The position numbers were made by a program, and so were the translations under genes. The notes under the pieces are model-generated. The model was given only the letters and a program-made list of their open reading frames with translations, made no database searches and had not been told where the DNA came from. From Russula earlei (taxonomy: Eukaryota > Basidiomycota > Agaricomycetes > Russulales > Russulaceae), in contig JAGFNK010000010.1 in assembly GCA_025769875.1 (NCBI GenBank), positions 248,001 through 312,000 on the forward strand: DNA of 64,000 bases, written 5' to 3'. Positions 22,518-33,845 of the stretch are shown one piece after another. Positions within the stretch are counted from its first letter, which is position 1, and every line of letters begins with the position of its first letter.

Positions 22518-22775
22518 GGTTTGGATCTGAGAGAGGGTGAGAGGACCGGCCTGATTCTTGGAGGGGAGACAAAACCAAAGACCTGTAAAGCGAGCGAACG
22601 GACGACGTTTGTGACTCCCGAGCGGGCGTGAGAATGTCGGTTAAATTCAATATATTTTTTTTCAGATCATCAGAGCCTTGGCAACAACACATGCATCCCT
22701 CTAGGCGACCCACCGTCCCCTTGGTTCACAGTGACAACCTCTCTGAGCACCTCGTTCATTCCCCCGTCCGCTATC

Positions 22776-22984
22776 ATGTTTCCCGCAGAGGTACACCGTT
22801 CTTTTTCCCCCCACCTTGTCAGCCCAATTGTCAGATATCTTTGACAGCCGTCATCCTTACCGTCATGTTCTTTATTGTGCTCGTAATCCTGGCCATATTC
22901 ATCGCGCTCTTGACGTCCTTCGTGCAAGCCCAAGCGTCTGCCGCCGCCGCTTCCAGTGCCGCTGCCTCCGAGATCCCCGCATAG
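22776..22984 (+). CDS. 54-residue single-pass membrane microprotein
   Basis: Two exons, 22776-22790 (five codons, MFPAE) and 22835-22984, join across a 44-base GT..AG intron in phase. The protein is almost only a membrane segment, with SLTAVILTVMFFIVLVILA and then IFIALLTSFV, ending in an Ala/Ser-rich tail SEIPA. It lies between the divergent UPF0658 gene and the 3' end of SGF11. It is too short for standard gene callers. No family is recognised. A longer uninterrupted frame from 22628 also covers the second exon, but the spliced model gives a tidier protein with the membrane segment right at the N-terminus. Confidence 0.45.
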
Positions 22985-23541
22985 CCAAGTCCTCCCCGTG
23001 GGGCCCCACGCATGTCACCTACCCGCCATATTTATCATGTATTGTTACTGTTTGCTTCACAATAATCAAGGCTTGGTGGACCCCGCGGTGACCTGATCGA
23101 TGGCGCTTTAAGCATTCTTGTTTCATAGGTGAGAGCCCTTTTTGGGGGCGCTTGTCTGGCCCAGTCCCGGAGTTGTGCTAGAAACCAGCCGTGATCCGAA
23201 CGCGTGTCCGATAGATTCTCCCACGTGCGTAGGTCTCAAGGGAGCCAGGCCACGTCTTAAATAGTTTGTGAAATGTTTTGGACCTGTGCCAGAGCTTGAG
23301 CGCTCCGTGTTCACTGCCGCGATCCTTGTGTGCCTTATTCATCTGTAGAACTTTGTTCTCAAGAGTTTCAGAGGCTGCGATATCCTCCGTTACATGCAGG
23401 GACCAGTGAGTCGTGATCCAAAGAGCCCATCGCTGGGTTTGCCCAACAAGACTACACGATCTGAGGCATATCGGAGACTCGATCGTTCCATCCTACTCCG
23501 CGTTCATTCGCGTCCCAGCTGAGATGTTGCGCTCTCCATCC

Positions 23542-23572
<31 letters not shown>

Positions 23573-23898
23573 CATTACGCGCTTTCCTTCATTGAGTGTC
23601 TAGTCGATACACAAAGGGGGCCATGGGCACCATCTTTCCGCTGGGGTCAGTCACTCATTGGGCAGGTGCAGAAGGTCTGACCGCCTCCACTTTGGGGGAA
23701 ACTTCTCATAGATCTGCATACAATCGTCTTACGGGCTCAACGTAATCAACAACAGCATGATATAGTGATAACAAAGCATCAGTAGATAATGAAGAACGGA
23801 CCCTTGTAAGGCATGGGGACATACACAACAGCAAACAAAAAACAAAAACAGCTGCTCCGAGGGGCGGTGAAGGACGACGTCGCAGTTGTTGAATGCTA

Positions 23899-25767
23899 TC
23901 AATCGCTGTCCGTGTCTGTCGATGAGCCCGTTTCGTCACCCTCTACATCTGATCGGATCGCAGGATGGTCCTTAATCACGGGCAGACTCAAAAAGGCGTA
24001 AAAACTGCCTTACCGACAAGATAGTCTGTCTCAGGCCGCCTCGTAACCGGCAATGGCGCCCTTGGGGGGCTCGGGACGCGTGGAGGCACCTTCTTTTCTT
24101 CCGCGACCGCACCGCCGTTCGGCTTTCCGTTCCCGAGAACGCTGGAGGTGGGCGTGGCGGCGGTGCCAGGAGAAGAAGAGTGCGACGCGGGAGAGGCTCC
24201 AGGGGCTTCGGGCTCAGGGAGGGGCGCCGTCGACGACTCGCGGAGACGCGAGGGAATCTTGGACTGAGACTTGGCCCCCGGTGGGCCGAGGGAGGGGTTC
24301 TATCCCAGGGGTGAGCGCACTGCGAGCGAGGTGACGGAGAGAGAAAAGCTTTCTCACCGTTCCGGCTCGCGCGAGAGGAGTGGCTGATGGTGGGTGTCAG
24401 TCAAAAAAGTCAGGCAAGAAGGCAACGCCATTCCCGAATCAACGAACCCGACACTTTCTGTTTCTTTACGTTTTTCGTTGGTGAGGATAACGGCGAACCT
24501 GGCTGCGTGTGGTCACGAGTCACAGTCAACCAACCGGGTGATCCGCGACACGAAAGTGAGTGAAAGGGGACAGGGACCACACACACCCGTTTTCGATTCG
24601 GTAAAGCCTCCCCGTCATCGTTGGCGGCGGCAGCCGCGACGTTGCTCGCCACTTGAGAGGAACCTGTTGACGAAACAACGATCGAAACCTTTTCCACGCG
24701 CAAGCGGCACAAGACGTCTGCCCATACCCTTAGGCTTATTCTTCGGCGGTCTGCCCTTCTTTTTCGGTCCCGGCGGGGGAGGCGGGGCGGCATGGTCAGA
24801 AGCGTTCCCGTTCTCCGAGCCCGGGTACGGCGAGGCGGAGCGTCCCGCATCCGACCCGAGCCTATCATCGCAGGTAGTGGTGGTTTGCGTGAAAACCACG
24901 CATATCAGCAAGAACGCCCAAACACCAAAACAAAAAGAAAAGAAAAAGGCACGGCTCATACTTTGACTTGGACGTCGCATTTCGGGCGGCCGCTCTGCGC
25001 GTACCCGTGCCAACACCGATGCATCCACTCAGATGAGACGCATAGCGATTGGAGGCCATCTGAAACCCGAAAAGAAATGCGACAAAACACCGGTCAGCGA
25101 ACACGCATAACGCAGGGCAAACGAACGACTGGCGGACAGGAAAGGGCGGGAAGGGGGGTGGGGTGGAGGAGAAAGGCCGCGTCATACGCACCGGTCGTCC
25201 ACAGCCGACACATTCGAGCATCACGGTGCCATCCTTGTTCACGCTGCCGTTGGGTGTGCCAGCAGGCGCAGGGGTCCCGGCATCCCTCGGGGGCGTAGCC
25301 GGTCTCGAGCCGGGCAGCGTGCTCTGGGATGCGGTCGCAGCCCCGACGGCTGCGCTCGAGGAAGCGGGTGCGTGCACTGCACAAGCACGGACGTGACATG
25401 CCGATGTTAATTTGGGCGCGCGTCGCCATGTCAGTGTTCGGAAACCCCTTCGGGGCGGTAACGAAACACGAACCCGTACCTTGTCTGCAACTACACGGCG
25501 TCGAATGGACATTCAGCGAGGACAGAAAATCGAGCTGGTGAGCGACTACCGCCAGCAAAACACGCACTGTGTATGACAGGCGTCACACCTCGTCCTGTTC
25601 CGCGCTACCTCTTGGTGCGACTGAAGTGCGACATCGACCACGATGTCGTCCAGCATCGCGGCAAATAGCCTGGACGCCTGCTCATGCTGAGTTCCAGTCC
25701 CGTCTGAGCACCTAATAGAGAAACCCACTAGCGTGTTGAGAGCGTCATCGCGATCGGCTTTGGCCAT
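23899..25767 (-). CDS. SGF11: SAGA deubiquitinase-module subunit Sgf11
   Basis: The ATG is at 25765-25767. The N-terminal helix ASRLFAAMLDDIVVDVALQS, then HQEVARNRTRCDACHT, matches the part that clasps Sgf73/Sus1; a 51-base in-frame intron precedes it. Central exons are Ala/Ser/Pro-rich. The Sgf11 zinc finger is split by an intron: ECVGCGRP and then ASNRYASHLSGCIGVGTG (C2HC). It is followed by a Pro/Lys region (KKKGRPPKNKP) and a C-terminal exon chain with PPGAKSQSKIPSRLRESS and VTRRPETDYLV. The last exon reads DVEGDETGSSTDTDSD and stops at 23899-23901. Sgf11 links and activates the Ubp8 deubiquitinase acting on histone H2B. Exon limits between 25,380 and 25,560 are uncertain. Confidence 0.85.
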
Positions 25768-26056
25768 GCTATTGGCAGCCGTGCGGTGCACACATGCAGA
25801 CTGGGTTTGCCGTGTGCGGTGAAACAAGGTCACGTGCGGAGTCAATAATAATTAACGTCTATTGTATGTATGGTATGAGACCAAGTAAGATATACGGAAC
25901 GAGCGGACGCAAACGCATTCAGCGAGCAATGTATCCAAATATTCACAACAGCAAGGAAGGAAGGAAGGAAGGAGGTGCGAAACACGAAACCGCGGTCAAG
26001 ATCCAAGTAGGAAATCACAACCACATCGTCGATCATACTGTATTCCGAATTTGCAT

Positions 26057-28523
26057 CTAATCTCTTGTTAGGCGCGAGATGGCGAAAACGCCGATAATTA
26101 CAACGGCGAGGGCACCAATGCTCGCTGGAAGCAACAAATCACGGGGAATCCCGAAGATCTCGTCGGCCTCGGCCTGTGCTGGCTGCTCAGGAGCTGGCCC
26201 GTTGTCCTGGCTAGCCTCAGGGAGGCCAACTTCAGTCTTCTCGACCTCTTTGATTTCATTCTGTGCGGTAACTGCGGCTGCGGCTGCCTTGCCTTCGCTT
26301 TTTCCTCCGCCTGCCTCGGCCCAACCTCGGCCACCTTGCACGAAGAGGACTACACGGTCGACCCCCGCGTTACGAGCGATCTTCACGGCGTCCGCGACAT
26401 CGGTATCAGATGTTATGAGCACGGTGTCTCCATCTGCATCCGTATAGGCTAGCTTAAAGTCGTGTGGGTCCGGGACGGGATCATCTTCGTTGATGGGCTT
26501 GAACTCTGTGAAGAATGAATCGACAATCAACTTCCCGGCGACAATGTCGCGTAGATTTTCAATGTTATCCTTCCGCGCTTGGAAGCGATGGGTGTTCCCA
26601 CTGGGCGTGCGGAACTTGAAGACGTAAGTGCCATCATCGATAGGAATTGCCGGGCCCGTGATAGAGGGTATATTCCCGAGCACTTTGTAATCGAGCGCAG
26701 AAGCGTCGTCAGCGACCGAGGCAGAATCGTTGGGGTGTACCTCGCAGTGTGGGGACTGTTCGAGGTGCGAAAGGCTGAAAGATGAGTTGTGCTGGTCCGC
26801 CGGCATTTGAGAACCTGAATAGGCGGATTCGCCGTCTTCGTGACCACCGATAGAGTCAAAGAAACGGCCCCACATTGGACCCCCCTCAGCATCCTGGGCT
26901 GTTTCACCAGCTGCCTCGGCGGTCAGATGATTCATCTAGTGGGACGATGAATAGATATGAAGGCGCCAAGCGGTATATGTTGGAACTTACCTGTTCAAGG
27001 GTGGCGTACGTCAGTTTCAGGACGTCAACGATGGCGACTAGTCGGCCGTCCTCCTCAACGACGGGCAAATTCAAGTAATGACCATCTGGAAGACCGAGGA
27101 TCAACAAAATTCTTAGACACGCAAAATGAACGGTGGTGCGCACTGTGCATTTTTTTCAGCGCGTCGTGTATGGTCATCGTGGGGGGCGCCGTATCAGGAT
27201 GTGGCGTCATAACGCGTACGACACTGCACATGCTCGCGTCCAAACCAGCCGCAATGACACGTAGAACGACATCCTTGCTGGTGAAGATACCCGAAATCTT
27301 GGGATGAGCGCCCGGGGTGGTCGTCTGCTCCATGACACAGACTGCCGTCGTCCTGCGCTCGCGCATGAGACGTGCGACTTCTCGAACGGTCGCTCGTGGG
27401 CCGACCACAGCAGGCTGAGTGCTGGAGTCCATGATAGTTGTCAGGTCGGGCAAGGCGGTCTTTTCCCGCAGAGCTTCTACGTAGGCCAGCATCGCCGCTG
27501 TCTGTGGGTTTGCGCCAAGACCAGCACCAAGCTCGCTCTGGACACCGGCTAGGGCACTATACAGCTTCTCAGATGCAGACGAACCGCGCTCAACCTTGTC
27601 CAGAGCTTCATGGAAGACTTTGGTAATGTCAAGCAGGCCGACGACGTTGCCGTCTTCGTTGCAGACCGGCTGTGGTAGCGAATCAGACGAGGGCAGACGA
27701 GGGCGTAGAAGATATACAAACCAGATGTCTAAAGTGTCTTTCCACCATGAGCTGCAGAGCCTCAGTCGCGCTAGTGGTGTCGCGTGTTACCATGGGATTA
27801 CGAGTCATCACCTGACTGACTGGGGTGGTGTGAGGGTCAATACCCTCAGCTGTGACCTTTCCGAATTCATCAGGATATTGAACGACAGAAGCAGACTTTC
27901 TCGACGCGCACTCGGTATGCCAGGTCCTTCGCGGTGAAAATTCCGCTCAATCCCTCCTCATCGTCGACGACCAGAACGCAGTCGGTCCTCTTGGCCGCAC
28001 AGAGCTGACTGGCTTCAGCGACGGAGATAGTATCTGGAACGGTAAGCGCCGGACTGGGCTTGAGTGCGGCGACGGTGCCTTTCGCGACGTTGGGTTTGCC
28101 TCCGCGTCGACGGCTACTTTGCTGGGTGGTTGATATAGTTCGCTTCCGAGAGAGCTCATGTTCAATCCTTTTTCGCAGAGCCTGTTTGTTATCATGATCA
28201 GCCGCAAAGCGGTTGAAAAGGCATATGCAAACATATGCGAAGGGAAAAATATGAGACACGGGATTCAACGTCCAAACAGTGGCCGCCAATATTTCCCAGA
28301 GAAAACCTATGGCAATGCTTACTTCGTCGCCGAGAGCCCTCTTTGATAACTTCTTTCCGCTCGGAGAGCTGGCGTGACCGGATAGAGATGACATGTGAGC
28401 GGAGTGAACAGAATTGTGACGAGACGATGGAGAAGGTGAGACGGCGCGTTCTGTCTGGATTGCGGGCTCTTGAAGGGTACGGTGGTGAGATGGTGAATGT
28501 GTTGGTAGGGGAATCCGTGACAT
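26057..28523 (-). CDS. CBS and PB1 domain membrane protein (Mug70 type)
   Basis: The N-terminus (ATG 28521-28523) is Ser/His-rich. Four CBS motifs follow: SVAEASQLCAAKRTDCVLVV with GLSGIFTAKDLAYRV; MTRNPMVTRDTTSATEAL with GLLDITKVFHEAL; VGPRATVREVARLMRERRTT with GIFTSKDVVLRVIA; and MTPHPDTAPPTMTIHDALK with GHYLNLPVVEEDG. A PB1 domain comes next (YVFKFRTPSGNTHRFQA, then FKLAYTDADGDTVLITSDTD). The protein ends in one membrane anchor (SIGALAVVIIGVFAI). CBS pairs usually bind adenine nucleotides; PB1 mediates pairing with other PB1 proteins. Fission yeast Mug70 has the same layout and is induced in meiosis. Function here is inferred from family only. Confidence 0.88.
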
Positions 28524-28634
28524 GGCCGTTTGTCAATGTTCAGACGCCTCTTCAGCCTTTCCCCAAACTGGCCTCACGTGTTCTGCCAGCACGATACTAT
28601 GGTACACTGTTGTACAGTACTGTACACCCATGCG

Positions 28635-28997
28635 TCACTTCCTTAACTTGATAGCTCTCTTATTTATACCCCCCCCAGGCCGAGTAGACCACCAATAGTA
28701 CCCGCCACCAAGAATTACCAATATGAAAAGGTTGGCTGCCAAAATAATGCATCAACGCCCCTGTTGTACGCCGCAACCTGACGTACCGACGACGAAGCCA
28801 GCGACACCCCGGAACAGGTCAAGTCCCAACTGGACACATGTCAGCGCGAACTGCACGACCTTGTCGAACCAGAAATGGCCAAATGCCAAGATGAGATTGA
28901 AAAGGGCTACGACAGCCCGCGCAAGGGAAGACCCTGCTGTAGCGCTTGCAGCGATAAAATCATTGAGGGGAGATTCGATGATGGGATGATAGGACAT
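28635..28997 (-). CDS. 103-residue membrane protein, unknown
   Basis: Two exons, 28787-28997 and 28635-28735, join in phase over a 51-base intron. The protein has a short polar start (MSYHPIIESPLNDFIAAS), a hydrophobic helix ARAVVALFNLILAFGHFW, then VVQFALTCVQLGLDLFRGVA, and a C-terminal block FILVILGGGYYWWSTRP with a basic tail. Two or three membrane spans are likely. I do not recognise the family. A further in-frame ATG at 29013-29015 would add six residues. The Gly-rich tail is encoded by a run of eight C on the plus strand (28671-28678), a place where length errors would change the C-terminus. Confidence 0.5.
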
Positions 28998-29238
28998 GCT
29001 GGAACAATGGGACATTCATTCTACACCCAACACAGGATTAAATACCATCGGTTACACCCCACAAGTCAGTCACGTCAACTGACGTCACTCGCACCACTGG
29101 AGCATCCTACGGATATATACACAAACGGGCACGTCATCTAGACGGGCGGAGAAAACAAAAGCCTGTCTAGCACTAACAGTGTATAGAATCTTCATTGTTC
29201 CGTGAAGACTCGACATAACTTGCCACTCACGTACCCCC

Positions 29239-30423
29239 TTATCGGGTTCCATTTCCAGCGGCAGCAGGTGGAGCCTGGCCAGCGGGGGCGGGGGCATTCA
29301 GAGTCGTGCCAGTCCATCGCCCAATCAAACCCTGCACGGTTCTCCAGCCCTGCTTAACCGCGGGCGGCGTCTCGGGTCTGTCAACGTATTGGTCGATTTT
29401 TGCTGTGACTCTGACGATAGCCTCCCTCGTGAACGCCGACTGGAAGAACCGCATGCGGATGAAATGTGCGTAGAAGATGGGAGTGAGGAACGAGTTGCGG
29501 AACAAAAGAGCGCCAACGATGACGCGAGCGAGAATGAAAATCTCGGCGTAAGCCACCACTTTCATGGCCGAGTCGTAATTGGCTGTGCTCAATGAGACGA
29601 CCGTCCATGATCACAAGCAAGTCGGAAAACCTACTTCTGACCCAGACTTGAAGCTTCTTCGAGAGAGGGTGAGGAGTGGGCGCACCACCTGCCGTAGCGG
29701 GCGGACCAGATGGGAGGATTTGAGGCATCAAAGTCGTGCGGGTGAACGTGAGTGCATGGAAGAGCGAGAAGATGGTGTAAGGAAAGAGGGCCACTTGACA
29801 GTCGTAGTAGTGAGCAACAGTGAATAATTTGCTTCAACTATGGAAAACCTACAGGCAACAGGTTTCGATGTGAGCCAAAACAGAGCAAGGATGAGATATT
29901 GTACATTCTGCGAGACATCGTCAGGGTGAACCGCAAACAAAACAACAAGTTTTTTGCTCACTTCATCAGCAATGGCACGCTTGGCCCATGCGGCGGTTGG
30001 CTGGGGAGACTGCCACGCCGTGAGGCCATACACCATACGTAACTGTATCAGAGCTACTTACGCCGAGAGATTTTCTATCCGTAAAATTAATATCTGGTGC
30101 CCATCACGAAAGCAAACGATTCACTCACTGGCACACGATCGTATAACTGACGAAAGCACCGACAAAACTCGCTAGGCACACGTCACAAATAGCCCTGTCC
30201 TAGCATTATAGCAAAGTCCAGAACCGAACCTTTATACCACAAAGAGGAGGGAGTTTTGAATAGGGCCCAGGCCAGGATATACCTGAGAGCAGAAACCAAG
30301 AGGGTGAAATGTCCCCCTGCCCAGACGTAGTGCTACAGACGCAGTCGAGGTAAAGTGCGATGAGTACACGTGGACTGCGTGAAATGGCCAGTATGCGACT
30401 TGACATACTTGCGTAGTGGCCAT
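29239..30423 (-). CDS. Tts1/Pom33/TMEM33-family ER and nuclear pore membrane protein
   Basis: The first exon is short (ATG at 30421-30423). It is followed by an exon with YILAWALFKTPSSLWYK, one with SFVGAFVSYTIVCQ, then VYGLTAWQSPQPTAAWAKRA, NVQYLILALFWLTSKPV and LFPYTIFSLFHALTFTRTTL. The last exon reads YDSAMKVVAYAEIFILARVI and FLTPIFYAHFIRMRFFQSAF, ending in a Pro/Ala-rich tail at TAA 29239-29241. This matches fungal Tts1/Pom33 proteins, which shape tubular ER and help place nuclear pores. Four membrane segments are visible. Small exons and several 44-60 base introns are typical of this window. Exact limits of the middle exons were not all fixed. Confidence 0.78.
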
Positions 30424-30607
30424 ATGGAAGCGCTGAACTATGTTCCGTTTAAAAAAAAAAAAAGAGGAGGGGAGGGCTGGAAGGGGAGCGAAGCTTCTGA
30501 TTTGAAGGTGAGATGAAGGTGGAGTAAAAAACGAGACGAGACGTCGTTGGGATAACTGTATGCGTGGGCCACGCATGGCATGTTGATTACATAATTAATA
30601 CACGCCG

Positions 30608-32505
30608 TCATCGGCTCCAGTTCGCCTTGCGCGTCCCCTTTCGGTAAATTTCTCTGTCCACCTTTCGCTTCCCTAATCTTTCGATTCTTCGTTCCCTCTC
30701 CCGTATCCCCTTCCCTTTCCTCCGTGATGCCTCCGTGGCCCCGTCGACTTCTTCTGAGCCGCCATTCTCCTCCTCTTCGTCGTCCTCGGCCTCGCGCTTT
30801 CGCTTACCACCACTTCGTCCCGTGCCACCCTTCCCGCCTCCAATGCTGATGTTCACCCGCGGCGGAACTGCGAACCCAAATGCCTTCCCAACCTTGACCA
30901 AGTCGAGCTTGTTCACGTCGAATATTCTTTTGAGGGAGTAGGATGCATATGCCTGGAGATACGCTCGATAGCCGTCTTTCGCAGATTGATGCAAAAAATA
31001 GTTCTTCTGCAGCAGCTTCTCCAACTAGGAGGGCTTAGATCTTTCGTTCCAGCTAAGTCCGTACTTGAAAAGTCTCACCTGTGACTGGACATTCGCTATT
31101 CGATCTGTCGGGAAAGTAAACTCATTGAGCGGCACCTTGGCTTCTTTGAGAAACCTCAGAAAGCCGAGCTCGCTCTCCAGTAAGAAAAGTAGGCTCTTCC
31201 CAACTTTCCCGGCGCGGGCAGTTCTCCCGACGCGATGGATGTAGTCGCGCGGATCGTCTGGGGGATCAAACTGCACAATCCAGTCAACGCGAGGGATATC
31301 CAGACCCCGTGCCGCGACGTCGGTACAGAGTAAGATGCCGGATTCTGCATTGCAAAATTCGAAAAAAGTGTTCGTGCGCTTCTGCTGCTTTTGTTTGCCC
31401 TGCAGAAACTACGCGAGGTCAGGTCGGATAACGTTCTTTGTGGTACGCGTACATACGTGAAGGTCGAGAACAGGGATGTCAATATAGTTCAGCAACTCGC
31501 CGTGGTACTTGACTGAATTGCAGCTAGAGAAAAATACCACAATCTTCTTTTTGAGGTTCTTCTTGAGGAAGGTGAATAAAAGAAGGAAACGCCTCTCCGA
31601 CGGGCAAACAACGTATCCCTGCGTCAACGTCGTCACCGTACTCGTCTCTTCCGCCCCGTCCACATCGATGTGGATCGGTCCCGGTCGTAGTGATATTCGA
31701 ACCAGGTCTTGCACCTTCGTCGTCTGTGTCGCGGAGAAGAGCATGGACTGCCGGTTTTCTGCGATTCTACTTAGCCCCGTCTTCCGAGAGGGCATGATGA
31801 AACGCACCTTTTGGTAAGATGGCGATAATCCGTTTCATTTCCTCCTCGAATCCAATCTCCAATATGCGGTCCGCCTCATCAATGACAAGCGCCTTTAAAT
31901 TCCGAAAAACAAACCCTTTGGTATTCTGTCGAGACACATTCAATCGGAAAATCATCATGGGAGCCTGATCAGCGCACCTCCAAGTGGTCCAGTAACCGTC
32001 CGGGCGTTGCGACAACCAAATTGACGCCTTTCACCAACTTATCGACCTCTGCTCTCCTATTCGCGCCTCCCATTACAATTCCGAACGTTTGTGAATGATG
32101 CGCCATGAGATCCTTCGCTACTCCGAAGATTTGTAGAGCAAGCTCCCGTGTTGGTGAGATGATGATAATCCCAGTACCTGGAATATGCCAAGGGTTAAGG
32201 ATGGCAAGTCAACGTGTTTCGGAGACATCACCGTTTCGAGGCTTGAACTTCATCCTATGCAGGAGCTCGATAGCCGGTATCAAGAATGCCAAAGTCTTTC
32301 CCGACCCCGTACGCGCCGCTCCGAGCACATCCTTCCCCGCAAGAAGAGGGGGTATCGATTTCTCCTGAACGGGCATCATAGTCTCGAAGCCCATCTCTTC
32401 TAAACCTTTCATCGTGGGTTCCGAGAGCTCCAGGCCTGAGAAAGGTTTCCGCCCAGCAAGGCCATCCTGCGGAACTGCCGTCGGCGCGGATCCTAGACCC
32501 GACAT
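30608..32505 (-). CDS. HAS1: DEAD-box RNA helicase Has1
   Basis: From ATG 32503-32505 the protein shows the Q-motif region [20 protein letters not shown], motif [10 protein letters not shown], motif Ia [10 protein letters not shown], motif Ib TPGRL, motif [15 protein letters not shown], motif III SAT, motif IV VVFFSS, motif [12 protein letters not shown] and motif [21 protein letters not shown]. The Has1-specific C-terminus [20 protein letters not shown] precedes [13 protein letters not shown] and a Lys/Glu/Gly tail. Has1 is a nucleolar helicase needed for both 40S and 60S ribosomal subunit assembly. At least seven exons are needed. Motif II is VIDEADRIL and not strict DEAD spacing, as in other Has1 proteins. 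The start lies 206 bases from the divergent PTH2 gene, suggesting a shared promoter region. Confidence 0.93.
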
Positions 32506-32711
32506 GTTCTAAGGGGAGGGGAGGGACCAGACTATGCAGAGTTTTCTGGGTGTCTCGCAAGCAAGTGATACCGCCTTCCTTTGAAGCGAACGCTCGAAAA
32601 AAACGGTGGTAGCAAATCTGTAGGAGGACGAGAAGAGACCAACCCCGTGTACGTAAGCTGGTGGGTGTGCTAGAGCAGATACACCCCCGCTTGATTAACT
32701 ACCCGTGACTC

Positions 32712-33717
32712 ATGTCAGAACCCTCTCTCTGTTGGTGATCCCTACCTCACAGTTTCCACACCATTCACTGGCCCATAGATGTCCTTGCAGCTGTGATCTC
32801 CCTGGCTTCAGCCGCCGCTGGATACCTGTACGGCGTCACCGTGAGCTACCGCGAGAGTGGCAGACTGGAGAGACAGAGGCCGCTCGAACAGCCCACCAAG
32901 ACGGACGAACGAGATGAGAATGTTCCCAATGACGACGACGACGACTCCGTCGCCGATGGTGATATCTCCGCCGTGACGGCGGGAATTCTGCAGCCTTGTA
33001 AACTTGTGCGTATGCATGCCACTTCGAGGCAAAGCTGAAGTCGGCTTATTCCTTGTGGGGCCCTTTCCTCCCCCCAAAATAACAAAGGTACTTGTTGTGA
33101 GGTCTGATCTGAACATGTCAACCGGCAAGATCGCTGCTCAGTGCGGGTGCGTTCCGACGACTGTATTCTTTATATGATCCGCATACAACGTCCTTTTTCA
33201 CTCTGGCATTTGGACAGACACGCGACGCTTGCTTGCTACAAGGCGCTGGTCAAGAAGAACCCAAAAGTGAGTTGCAGCACTCTCCACCGTAGTAGCTGCA
33301 CCGCCGCTGACCATCCGTTCAAGTTAGTGCGTCATTGGGAGGTGACAGGGTAAAATGCGGCTTCTTGCCCACGTTTTCGATATCGTCTCACATGTCGACA
33401 CTACGAAGTCAGGCCAAAATCGCTCTGAAGACATCTTCAGAGGAAGAGATCCTAGAACTAGAGGCTATCGCGAAGAGCCTAAATCTCTGCGCGCGTTCCA
33501 TCCTCGATGCGTAAGCCGTATATCACATCCCGTGAGAGTCTTCGAGATCATCTGTTTCAGAGGAAGGACGCAAGTTGCAGCCGGCTCGAGGACTGTCCTT
33601 GGTATCGGACCTGGTAAGTTTTCCAGCTTTGCGTAATGATTCGTTTGATCATTTACGCGCTCCTCAGCACCGGTGAATGTAGTCAACCAAGTGACGGGAC
33701 ATCTCCGGTTACTCTAG
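32712..33717 (+). CDS. PTH2: Peptidyl-tRNA hydrolase 2
   Basis: The N-terminal part holds a membrane-like segment (LAAVISLASAAAGYLYGVTV) and an acidic Asp-rich linker. The enzyme domain follows in small exons: VLVVRSDLNMSTGKIAAQCG, HATLACYKALVKKNPK, LVRHWEVTG, then AKIALKTSSEEEILEL and GRTQVAAGSRTVLGIGP, with NQVTGHLRLL at the end (TAG 33715-33717). These are the hallmark Pth2 blocks, including the KIAAQ..HA and RTQ..AGS motifs near the active site. The enzyme frees tRNA from prematurely released peptidyl-tRNA. The anchor suggests the mitochondrial outer membrane or ER form. Start exon 32712-32730 is inferred; the first intron is about 48 bases. Confidence 0.88.
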
Positions 33718-33845
33718 ACGATTCGTACAAGATACCGCCTGTTTACACAAACTCTTGTTCATCTCACCACTCGTAAAAACTCAGCACAAGAAAGAGTCAA
33801 CGAGCCACGGGTTCATTGCAACGTGGCATGGAAACGCCGGCAATG

